From contig CATQJL010000305.1 of assembly GCA_958299035.1 (NCBI GenBank), positions 72,260,792 through 72,324,791 on the forward strand: 64,000 nt of DNA, given 5' to 3'. This document shows, in pieces, positions 11,500-20,626 of this stretch. Under the pieces are notes generated by a model. The model was not told where the DNA came from. It saw only the letters and a list, made by a program, of their open reading frames with translations, and did not search any database. The position numbers and the translations under genes are program-made. Within the stretch, counting starts at the first letter, position 1; every line of letters begins with the position of its first letter. This stretch comes from Cylicocyclus nassatus. Its lineage: Eukaryota; Nematoda; Chromadorea; Rhabditida; Strongylidae.

Positions 11500-12260
11500 T
11501 GAGTAGTGATTTTTGGACATTTTGGAGTTTTTAACATAAAAAATTCATAACTTCTGTAGATGAATATCTTTTACGGCGAGATGGGCACCACTGGAACCGT
11601 CTCGTCCTCCGCTTTCAGAAAATATACACTTTGCCTAGGGTCCGTTATAAAAAGTGCGGGGTGAACGGTGGGTGAGACTTTTATAATGGGAGTGCTCAAG
11701 TACAGGCTTTTTTACCTTTGTAAAAAGACGTCTACTTGAGCACCCCTATTATAAAAGTCTCACCCACTCTTCACCCGGCACTTTTTTAATGGGCCCCAGG
11801 CAAGGTATATATTTTCTGAAAGCGGAGGACGAGAAGGTTCCAACAGTGACCATCATGGCGTACAAGATGCTCATCCACAAAAGTTATGAATTTTTTTATG
11901 TTAAAAAATCGAAAATCTCCAAAAATCACTAGGACACCCTTCACCCAGGCACTTTTTTCAATGGGCCCTAGGCAAAGTATATACTTTCTGAAAGCGGAGG
12001 TCAAGACGGTTTCAAAGGTGACCATCTTGGCGTACACGATGTTCATCTTCAGAAGTTACGAATTTTTTTATCTTAAAAACTTGTAAATATCCAGAAATCA
12101 CTACCCACACTCTTCACCAGGCACTTTTTCAACAGACTCCAGGCAAACTATATATTCTCTAAAAGCGGAAGACAAGATAGTCTTAAAAACATTTCCCTTG
12201 CTGACGTTGCTGTTCATCTACAGAAATTATAAATTTCTTCTTTGAAAAAAATTCGTAAAT
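11500..12260. repeat. Inverted and tandem repeat block, units about 150-190 bp
   Basis: Arms 11500-11700 and about 11715-11925 are inverted copies around a small GTACTTGAGCACTCC-type centre. The unit from CTTCACCC..GGCACTTTTT through GCGGAGGACGAGA to AATTTTTTTAT repeats at about 11765, 11935 and 12112, with growing divergence. Confidence 0.7.
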
Positions 12261-12271
12261 GTTTAAAAATT

Positions 12272-12377
12272 AATGTTTTGTGTTTTTGAGCCAGAACCGA
12301 GATTGTTACAGATTTTTATTGGCTTACATTTCGGCCACTTCGCCGTCCTCAGAGCCTGAATGGGACGATATGCAATT
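12272..12377. repeat. 106-bp segment duplicated inverted at 13128-13233
   Basis: By eye the two segments are identical when one is reverse-complemented. One ends exactly at the N gap and the other exactly at an adapter sequence. This looks like an amplification or assembly chimera rather than biology. The segment carries one Penelope-like ribozyme motif. Confidence 0.8.
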
Positions 12378-12877
12378 NNNNNNNNNNNNNNNNNNNNNNN
12401 NNNNNNNNNNNNNNNNNNNNNNNNNNNNNNNNNNNNNNNNNNNNNNNNNNNNNNNNNNNNNNNNNNNNNNNNNNNNNNNNNNNNNNNNNNNNNNNNNNNN
12501 NNNNNNNNNNNNNNNNNNNNNNNNNNNNNNNNNNNNNNNNNNNNNNNNNNNNNNNNNNNNNNNNNNNNNNNNNNNNNNNNNNNNNNNNNNNNNNNNNNNN
12601 NNNNNNNNNNNNNNNNNNNNNNNNNNNNNNNNNNNNNNNNNNNNNNNNNNNNNNNNNNNNNNNNNNNNNNNNNNNNNNNNNNNNNNNNNNNNNNNNNNNN
12701 NNNNNNNNNNNNNNNNNNNNNNNNNNNNNNNNNNNNNNNNNNNNNNNNNNNNNNNNNNNNNNNNNNNNNNNNNNNNNNNNNNNNNNNNNNNNNNNNNNNN
12801 NNNNNNNNNNNNNNNNNNNNNNNNNNNNNNNNNNNNNNNNNNNNNNNNNNNNNNNNNNNNNNNNNNNNNNNNNNNNN
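12378..12877. other. Assembly gap of 500 Ns
   Basis: Exactly 500 undetermined bases, a conventional placeholder length. Frames running through it (up to 238 codons) are meaningless. Confidence 0.99.
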
Positions 12878-12903
12878 AAGCAGTGGTATCAACGCAGAGT
12901 ACT
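12878..12903 (+). other. Retained library adapter sequence
   Basis: A 26-nt match to the SMART-type amplification oligo (begins AAGCAGTGGTATCAACGCAG, ends AGTACT). It directly abuts the N gap. The same oligo is used for amplified low-input long-read libraries. This is synthetic DNA, not genome. Confidence 0.95.
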
Positions 12904-13127
12904 AAGAAGAATGTGTCGCTATCACTCGTGAGCTGCTACCATATATGGGACAAATATTCTAGAATGTCACCCACTGTGCATCTACGTCCATACTAGACGG
13001 CAGTATTCCTACTGCAAAAGAAGTTTGACGGAGGGTGAGTATCGCCCGAGAGAAGATAGATACCTACACTGCTTGACTTTTGAATTTGCTTGTAGTTTTT
13101 AAAAAGCTTTGTTTCGGATAGTCTGCG

Positions 13128-13233
13128 AATTGCATATCGTCCCATTCAGGCTCTGAGGACGGCGAAGTGGCCGAAATGTAAGCCAATAAAAATCTGTAAC
13201 AATCTCGGTTCTGGCTCAAAAACACAAAACATT
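13128..13233. repeat. Inverted copy of 12272-12377
   Basis: This is the mirror of the segment left of the gap. It ends at base 13233; the adapter starts at 13235. It includes GGCTCTGAGGACGGC through GCCGAAATGTAAGCC and then AATAAA. Confidence 0.8.
13147..13185 (+). ncRNA. Hammerhead-like ribozyme motif (minimal type I)
   Basis: Order: stem I GGCT, core CTGAGGA, stem II GGC/GCC with a GAAGTG loop, core GAAA, minimal stem III ATGT (one U-G wobble), cleavage-position A, stem I AGCC. As at 1232, one extra base precedes stem II. AATAAA follows. The opposite-strand copy at 12321-12357 belongs to the chimeric inverted repeat. Confidence 0.5.
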
Positions 13234-13234
13234 A

Positions 13235-13260
13235 AAGCAGTGGTATCAACGCAGAGTACT
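13235..13260 (+). other. Retained library adapter sequence, second copy
   Basis: Same 26-nt oligo and orientation as at 12878. The 331 bp between the two copies is a fragment bounded by adapters. Confidence 0.95.
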
Positions 13261-13767
13261 GAAAGTCGAACATTTGAATTACTTCGCGATGTTTAAAAAT
13301 TGTCTAACCCTTTCCGAAACAAATGTTATCGCATGCACATCTTCTATGGTAATTCCAAAAACAGGAAGGGTGATGTAAAAAAGGAAAAGGAAATGTTTAA
13401 AAAATGGCAAGGTGCTGGTCAAATATAATTGTGCGCTAGCAGCAGCACATCGGTTCACAATAAAGAAAAAAGATAACCAGTGATGGCAAGGAATAAATTA
13501 TGAACTTTGACTAGGAAAAATGATGAGAAAACACCATGGCTCCCTCTCCCCCCCTCCCCCCCCCCCCCCACCGTCGACAATTTATGATTTCTCTACCAAG
13601 TGAAACACCCTTCACCCTGGAGAGGGCTGCCACCACTGTGACCCCTTCACCCTGGAGGAGTGAAGGGGGTCACAGTGGTAGCAGCCTCATTCTCACCTTA
13701 TCGCACCTGTGACTCCAGCGGGACACAACTTTTTCACCGGGCGGACTTAACTACGAATGTCTGAGAT

Positions 13768-14647
13768 GGCTTCAGCTTAGTTTACAATAGTGAAGGAACT
13801 ACCGATAGCTCTTAATACTGTAACACGACATTGATTGAGATTGTTTTCAGCCATTAAGGGCTCTATCTTGTTCAGAAAGCAATAAAAACAGCCTGAAAAC
13901 TCTTATGGGCTAACCAGAGCCACTGACACAAATGTAAATTATGCGCTTTTCCACAAGGCTTCCTTCATAAGTTATGCCATGTAAACTGCCGTAGCTAGTT
14001 TAAACAGCGTTCCCTTGAATAGCGATCACACTATCTGGAAAGTTCTACAAACTCGCAAAAAGCTTGAATGAGATCAGCGCAGGTAGTTACCCTGGTTTTT
14101 CATTTTTGGGATTTTTTTCGGAACACGGCTAATCCACAATATGCTGTAAGCGGAAACTTCATAGTAATATCACAGTAATGAAGATCTGCCATACTGCAAA
14201 TAGTTGAAGACAGTTGTATGGTGTTCAAAAAAAGCAAAAGCTTTTTAGGTGAGAAGGTGAGGGTTACAGATATGAAAAGTATGATACATCAATTTGAGAC
14301 ACTACGTTGAGCCGCGGTAGATGTCATAGGCTTACAAGGCAATCTGTTTGGTGTATCTATTGAGTCAACAGTTCATAGTTTGAAGCATATTAGCGAATAA
14401 TAAAACAATTTACCGTTTATGTAGTTTATATAAGTGAGAAATAGCTTACTTCAATTTCCATCGGTAAAACAAATGCGATAAGAGTTCGCTCTTTGCTGTC
14501 ACCGACTTAGGGAGGTAAGTCTATCCGCAACGGCGCCTTCAGACTTGGCAAAGTTTGAAATATGAAGTAAAAATGTAGGGAAACGCAAGAGACAATAGGA
14601 TAGGATGTGCCCGTGCACATTATACACACATACTTTAACCCATGCCG
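13768..14647. other. No feature seen
   Basis: No supported gene or repeat. Confidence 0.4.
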
Positions 14648-14969
14648 TTAAAGGCAGCGTCTAGGCAATCCGAGCTCGACGACCACGCCCACTTCCCTCG
14701 GACGGCCCCCTTATGAACGAAATCTCCTCAGCCTTGACATGTTTTCACATGATCAACACAGTCAAACTTACAGCGTTTACCCGTTAATACTTGCTTTCAC
14801 AAGGATAACACCAGAAGCACTCGTCCGCGTTTTCCCAAAATAGCCCCAAAAGGTGGTTTTCTGAGAAATTCACGCTTTTTTGAGTTCCAAATTCGGAATC
14901 AGCGCCATGGAAAGGCCTGGATAACATAAAAATATAGAAGTCAAGAATCTGCCTGGACGCTGCCTTTAA
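14648..14969. mobile_element. TTAA-family MITE, complete
   Basis: TTAA-AGGCAGCGTCTAGGC on the left and GCCTGGACGCTGCCT-TTAA on the right, 322 bp. The right 90 bp is, inverted, nearly identical to 63928-64000 at the window edge. Non-coding. Confidence 0.8.
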
Positions 14970-16578
14970 GCATGAGCCCAGGTGCAGCCTTACGTCGGCC
15001 ATAACAAGTATTGGACAGCATCAAACTGATATAAAAACCAACTTATTCCAAGAACGAATATATGTTCTACTTTTTAACGTGATCTCAGCACGTGAAGGAA
15101 AGGGGCTAGACTAATCCTACGCTCTTTGATTGGAAATCACTGCAAGAAAATAGAAGTATTTCTATTAGTAGATAGTACGGAAAGTAAGTAAAAGCTTTCA
15201 ATGTTGTGAAAGCTCCCCATGCCGGTTTTAAGTTGAAACCGTGGGAAAAAACTAAAAGAAAAGCTACTCAAATAAGACGTATTTCGTGTAAACAGGAAAG
15301 AGCCAAGCACTGAGCTCACCTGCGTCGCGAGAAGTGCATGAACCAAAGCAGCAAAGTCCAACTCTTGCGAGCTTCTTCAAATCGCGGCTCCTCCTTTTCT
15401 AACTTTTTTTAAATCCTGCTAAGACGGCCTATATTTCTCACTCAAAAACTGATTGTTGATTCTGGTCAACCATGGTTACATGGGAGATAACGTACCGGAG
15501 TTTTTTTCCAATGAGTTATGCAAACGAATGTTGGCAATCAACACATGCAGACGTTTCTCGACACATATCTCACAACAGCGAGGAAAAAACTGAGCTGACA
15601 GAGAGCAAAGCGCCAAAGATTGTTTTTTTCTACAAACTTGGCAGATCTGTCACACCACTTTCGAGACAAGAAGTTTTTGTGTGTGACGGTCTGCAAATAT
15701 GAGTAATTTTCTCGTTGAGAGAATAGAAAGTCAATTGCAGCTAAGAAAGGCGAATGAGCAAACACAAAAGCTCCGCAAAAATAGGCTTCATGCTATAAAC
15801 TATAAAGAACAGTTATACTTGACGTCCACATTACATGGGCATGTGAATACACAGAAAAAAAAACAGAAAGGCAAATAAACGGCACCACAATGATATTACG
15901 AATTCTATGTAAACCAACATTAAGAGATCGTGCATTATTTGTACACGAGAATTTCTAATAGCGGAGAAGGAGAAACAGCAATTGGGGGGCCGTAAATGAC
16001 TAGAATGGCGGCAGAATGGCGAAGCGAATATGGTAGCAGCATTGTTAATCCTCGCTAATGTGACACACTACGAAGTCATGGATGTATTATATTTGGAAAA
16101 GTCCTTTGTGCTGACTTACTGTGACCTAATAGATGGTTTGCTTCTGCGTACTAAGCAATATTAAGACACTAGTGTCAAGAGGCAGACTTGACGCTGACCG
16201 GCAACACTCGCACCATATACACCCCACTAACTTTACTATCCCAAGAAAAAAGTGCATCATTTGAAACCTCATCAATATTTGGACCTGTTGGGGAAGAGCC
16301 CGTCGCAAGTGATGCAAGGGTAGACTGAATATCGCTCTAGAAGCGATGTCGCTTTTGTTGAGCATGCAGAAGGAGAACTAATTTTCATGGCGAAGATTTT
16401 CCAGGAGACTTGAGAACTGCACGCCAGTCAGTTCAGTAAAGTTCTGAGCCCGTCCGCCCTACAACCATCTCCCATCATCCCTAACAAAATTCCACCGACC
16501 GCCATTGCCGATATGCCATGTATTACAAACTCCTCCTCCCCACCCCTCCCCCCCCCCCACTTCACCATCTCTCCCTTA
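14970..16578. other. No feature seen
   Basis: Short frames only. A pyrimidine and C-run tract lies at 16530-16570. Confidence 0.4.
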
Positions 16579-16777
16579 CAAGGAAACGATACTCAATGTC
16601 CGTGGCTTTTTGAGACGAGATGTACACCATTACACTCGTTTTCGAACGCTGATTCCGAATCTAACTTCCGTTTCTGCTAATCGTTTCTCTGAAAGGAGTT
16701 ATAAGGAATTTCGACCCAAGTTTGGCCGCGTAAGGGAAATATGGTTATTGGAACGGCCTCTGCCGCGACCACGTTCT

Positions 16778-16850
16778 GGTCTAATGCTTAGTGCGATAGC
16801 CTCATAAGTTGATGTAGGTTCAAATCTTTTGCGTTTTTACTTTTGCACTA
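16778..16850 (+). promoter_or_regulatory. tRNA-like pol III A and B boxes inside the foldback arm
   Basis: An A box-like TGGTCTAATGCTTAG is followed by a B box-like GGTTCAAATCT and a T-run, in the order of an internal pol III promoter. The acceptor and T stems do not pair well, so it is not a functional tRNA. Confidence 0.45.
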
Positions 16851-17179
16851 CTTTTGCCTCAATTAAGCTTGTTCGGGAAAGCTTTACTCGAATTATGACC
16901 ATTGAATACATTTTAGCGCAAACAGTAGTCATTTTTTCCAAAATTCCACATTTTTTCGAGAAGAGCGTTCACTTAACTTGAGGATGTGAAAGAAGCTTAA
17001 TTGAGGCAACGCAAAACTGAAAAACACAAAAGGACTAGGGCAAAGGGCAATATGTACAAAACAGCTCTGCGGGTATGTTCCGGCAGCGACGAACGATCGT
17101 ACTCCATCGCCTTGGCCCACAGGTTTGCTGCTTCCAATCGCTATGCCACACTTGAGCACAACCGTAGAGCACGCGGGTC

Positions 17180-17790
17180 TTCTCGGACAGAGCCCATGGT
17201 ATGAGCACTGGTAAAGAGATCCCCTTCTGTCTGCCATTCATTTCTGATGAATTGAGCAGGGCAGTGCGGCGAAGCGTACAGCAGGCGGGTTTGCACGGCG
17301 TGGTAAGAGTGGTCGATATTCCTTCCGCTAATCTCAAACGCCAATTGGTTCGTAATCGAGCTTATGACCGCATATGTACCACTCCAAACTGCATGGTTTG
17401 CCCGTATGGTAGATGTGGGGACTGTATGCTAGCCGGGGTTATCTACCTCATTACATGCTTATCATGCGGTGACACTTACATTGGCGAAACAGGCCGTCCG
17501 CTTTGCTGTCGCGTGAGTATTTAGATGGTTTAAATAAGCTCAAAGCAGCTACGCCACTAGGGGAACATCACTTAACGCGCCATGGTGGGGCTCCTATACA
17601 AGTTACTGTAAAGATCTTGTCGTTAGAACCCAAGATCCTCACGCGCAAAACACTAAAGCGTTTTGGATTAGCGCCAAAAATCCAAAAATAAACCGGAAGG
17701 AGAAGTGTACCGCCATAAAGAGAGAACTCGCGCCTTATCAGTCCCTATGCGGATTCGAGTATGAGGCCGGGTCATCAGGGCATGTATAAA
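17180..17790 (+). pseudogene. Penelope-like GIY-YIG endonuclease C-terminus, frameshifted
   Basis: In the element's life cycle this domain nicks target DNA so reverse transcription can prime there. Visible parts, in order: a cysteine linker (CTTPNCMVCPYGRCGDC), the VIYLITC...CGDTYIGETGR block that corresponds to GIY-YIG with the catalytic-region arginine, then EYLDGLNKLK...TPLGEHHL, and finally ELAPYQSLCGFEY before a stop at about 17790. The frame is broken at least twice, near 17510 and near 17690, and again upstream of 17200, so the gene is dead. Only about 200 of the roughly 800 residues of a full Penelope-like protein remain. The linker plus GIY-YIG order separates it from stand-alone nucleases. 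Confidence 0.85.
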
Positions 17791-17965
17791 AGAGCTGAGG
17801 TTGAGTCTTGTGCATAGTGGTGGTCCTCGGTCTTCCGTCTTGTGCTATCTAAGGTGAGTACTGTGCTTGTGAATATGGTTTTGTTTAGCTTTGGCCTTGT
17901 TCTTGAATGATACTTTGTCTATTGTTGACGTGTGGGCGAGTAAGATCATATACTTTCGGCTTGCA

Positions 17966-18006
17966 GGCTCTGAAGAAGGCGAAAGCGCCGGAACGTTAGC
18001 GAATAA
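17966..18006 (+). ncRNA. Hammerhead-like ribozyme motif, degenerate
   Basis: Stem I GCT, core CTGAAGA, stem II GGCG/CGCC with loop AAAG, then GGAA where GAAA is expected, ACGT, T, and stem I AGC. The A13-to-G change in the second core box probably weakens cleavage. AATAAA follows at once. Confidence 0.5.
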
Positions 18007-18065
18007 AGAGGTGTTATCAACCTTGGAAGTTCGCTCAACCAATCCCACTACGAGTATCCACAAAA

Positions 18066-18150
18066 GGACTCGAACCTAGACCCGCATCAACTCATGAGAC
18101 TATCACACTAACCACTAGACCTATGGCATTGGTGCTCCGACAGATTTTCA
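18066..18150 (-). promoter_or_regulatory. tRNA-like A and B boxes, best-preserved copy
   Basis: On the minus strand: GGTCTAGTGGTTAGTG (A box) then GGTTCGAGTCC (B box) and TTTTGTGG. This copy matches the pol III internal promoter consensus most closely. It lies in the right arm of the foldback, just beyond the Penelope-like insertion. Confidence 0.5.
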
Positions 18151-18299
18151 CTGAGGACCCAAACTCCGCGCGATCCATGATAACATCTTTGAAGCGATTA
18201 GCAGAAACCGAAGTAGGATTTGGAATCATCGTTCCAAGACGAGTGTAATGGTATACATCCCATTTTAAAAAGCCACGGACACCGAGTATCCTTCCCTTG

Positions 18300-18718
18300 T
18301 TAGAGGCAGTGGCTGGCAAATTCACGACTTTGAAGTTTTTCGCTTACCTGGGATAAGTCGACGCGCAGAGTCCGAAAATCCACCTCGAAGAAGGCAAAAA
18401 TGGCGAAAACCAGCATTTCCCAAGACCTCTTATTTTGAATCTGGACGAGTGGAACGGTTCTCACTATGGTTAGAGACGTAGAGTCGTTGCGGGGCTCTCA
18501 TGGTTATAACATTGCGGCATGCCTCCTCTGACAGTGAGAGGGGAATCGTAAGGTCGTCCGAACGCGCGAAGAATAGCTTGTGCGTAGGGGTTTAGGGGCA
18601 ATTTTCTACGCAGGGGCAGCATTGCACTCGGGCCTGCTCAGTTCTCATGTTTGGGGTGCAAGCAACCTTCCATATTAAAATTCCGAGATGTTCGATTTTG
18701 CCGAGCCACTGCCTTTAA
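18300..18718. mobile_element. TTAA-family element
   Basis: TTAG-AGGCAGTGGCTGGC on the left and GCCGAGCCACTGCCT-TTAA on the right, 419 bp. The interior, inverted, matches copies 1-3 at 1659-2932. Its left end directly abuts the TTA of the neighbouring foldback. Confidence 0.7.
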
Positions 18719-20602
18719 TCATTTACCTCTTCATCTCTGTGGACATCCCAACTACTCATCACTGCCTTACCAATCCCATTCCCTGCAGATGCAACCATTA
18801 GCTCTAAAATGCCCCTGGCATCAACGCATCCACAATGATTCCCGAAACAACAAATAGCTCGTTTACAAAGAAAATCCAAGTATAACACCAAATTTGGAAG
18901 CGCAGTGGGAAGTTGGAATGTAGCTAATGAAAAACTTATGCAATTTAAAGGTGGCAGAACTCCCTGAAGTTAGTTAGCTTGTAGCCAACTGGCTAGCCGC
19001 TAAGGTGGCTTAGAGTAAACAAAGTCATAGTCTTGTTTTCTCACAAAATATTCTAACCTTTTTTTACATACACATAAACTTACGAACGTCTTTAGAGTGC
19101 CTCAAACCCCTTCTCCCTGCTTAGTTACAGCCCTAAAATAGTGAATGGCAGCAGTCCTGCTCCAAGCGCGCGAGCAAGATTGCGCTGGACACAGCATGCC
19201 GCCAATTTGTACAATACGAACATTACTGGTTTTACTTAACATCTGTTAAGAGGTATTGTGAGCAGAGCCCCGAATGGGTCTATATGAGTCATACAATCAT
19301 GGTAGTAATTTTCTCTTGCCTGATGATCAAAATGTTTTCATAAACTCTGTGAAAATGATTCAGCTTCGCTATGAGCAAAATCCTTCACAAACTCTTGGAA
19401 CCTTCTCACACCAAACTTACTATGCAGATATTAGGTGCTTGCATCTGAAATCATTTTGAAGCTAGTCAGAAAACCTGCGTTTGAGGATTTGCCCACTCGC
19501 GCCCGGAGGATTATTTCCTACCTATATCAATGTATTTCTTTGCAAAGAAGCTTGCTTCGTTTGCATTTTGATCTTAATGAGAGACGCAAGATTAGCGGAT
19601 GAAAGTGAAATGCTTTAGTAACACAACACTCCTTATTGCTAGGTACACGTGCAATAAGCACTGACGTGAAGGCAGCGTCACATTTCAAATGCATCGAAAT
19701 TTGGGAAAAAGTGAAATACATTTTCTAATACGCGATAGAAATGAAACATTTGTAGCGAAAAAGTGAAGTATATATCTTTGATGCACGCGAGAGAAATGAA
19801 ACAATTGTAGCATGATATCATTATAAATGTTATTTTGCTTAAACGCAAAAAGCCTGGAGTTTGCATTGAAACAAGTTTTAATCTGTCACAAAAAACTAAG
19901 CTTCTTCCTTTCCTCTTGAAACTCAGTTAAATTGTCGCTAGACATGGCTTTCGCTTTTCAAATTTACTTAGCGTGCTCTTGTGTCCCTCTGATAAGATGA
20001 ATCTACTGAGGTTAAAAGCGAGGCAAAAAGTGCAGTGTACAAAAATTGATTTGCTCCAAAATACCTACATGGAAAATCTCATATATTAGTCCGTCCTGAA
20101 AACATTGTCGATTTCGAATGACTACAAAACCTCGTACAATCAAGGCTCACACTGCGTTTAAATCTGCATTCGATTCAGCTTTTGATTCCGTTTTTGGCGG
20201 CCACATTATCGAACCAAAAATATTCGAATTCTTGTTGATAACTGCATTACTGAAACTTCATCTGTTACTTCATTTGCCTAAAGTTCGGCTAATCGGAAGT
20301 TTTATCCCAGAGTTTTGGAGAGCAATAAGTAAGATTCGATATAGTAGATCTTGACTACACGGTAGTGCTTTTAGATTCTTCTGATCGTCTGGAGCTTCAA
20401 AAATTTCTTAAAAGGTCTCTATTTTTGCCACATGAAACTTGCCAATGCAGCAAAAAAAGAAACTTTTGGAAGATTCTGCGAGTAGAAGTTTAATTGATAT
20501 CACCATTACCACAGCGGCAATAGGGAATTGCATGTAGAAGTGGGTGCAGGTAAAGGTGTACAGGGATAGAAATGGAACCTTTATCGTTTTTGATAGGGCC
20601 AA
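18719..20602. other. No gene seen
   Basis: AT-rich. A diverged 50-60 bp unit (GTGAARTA...GAAATGAAACA) appears twice at about 19705-19815. No exon is supported. Confidence 0.4.
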
Positions 20603-20626
20603 GCGGAGCCGGGTAAGCCAGCTAGT
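20603..20626 (+). mobile_element. 3' tip of a Helentron-like element
   Basis: GCGGAGCCGGGTAAGCC followed by AGCTAGT, identical to the end of the copy at 25412-25969. The rest is absent or too diverged. Confidence 0.6.

Larger units (their letters stand above)
11307..13711. mobile_element. hAT-like inserted element with CACAGGTGCGATA termini
   Basis: The inverted ends are CACAGGTGCGATA...TATCGCACCTGTG. Flanks read ATTCCAGC on the left and ACTCCAGC on the right, an 8-bp target duplication with one mismatch. The related copy at 58490 carries the site once. Eight-bp duplications and CA..TG ends fit hAT elements. The interior holds tandem repeats, an assembly gap and adapter sequence; no transposase is visible. 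Confidence 0.6.
11056..13767. mobile_element. CATCTCAGAC-family element split by a later insertion
   Basis: The part 11085-11306 (repeated GGGAGTCCCG and CGGGACTCCC motifs, GTGTCGCGCAG) and the end 13712-13767 (AGCGGGACACAACTTTTTCA through GAATGTCTGAGAT) are, inverted, contiguous in the copy at 58490-58690. The 2.4 kb between them is an inserted element. The left boundary near 11056 is not well defined. Confidence 0.6.
17037..18058 (+). mobile_element. 5'-truncated Penelope-like retroelement
   Basis: Flanked by the 12-bp direct repeat CACAAAAGGACT (17025-17036 and 18059-18070), a clear target-site duplication. It contains the C-terminal GIY-YIG coding region, then a non-coding 3' repeat with a TATAAAAG box, a hammerhead-like motif and AATAAA. 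The reverse transcriptase region is missing. Age is moderate: the flanking duplication is perfect but the coding region is frameshifted. Confidence 0.85.
16579..18299. mobile_element. CAAGGGAA foldback (PIF/Harbinger-like) interrupted by a Penelope-like element
   Basis: Left end CAAGGAAACGATACTC after TTA; right end GAGTATCCTTCCCTTG before TTA (18300-18302). The arms are 16579-16840 and 18061-18299, with a spacer 16840-17030 that matches 43683-43850 inverted. The right arm is interrupted at CACAAAAGGACT by the element 17037-18058. The 3-bp TTA duplications suggest PIF/Harbinger-type mobilisation. Confidence 0.75.

Noticed and set aside
12263..12996. Frames of 181-238 codons on both strands
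   Set aside because: They consist almost wholly of Ns from the assembly gap.
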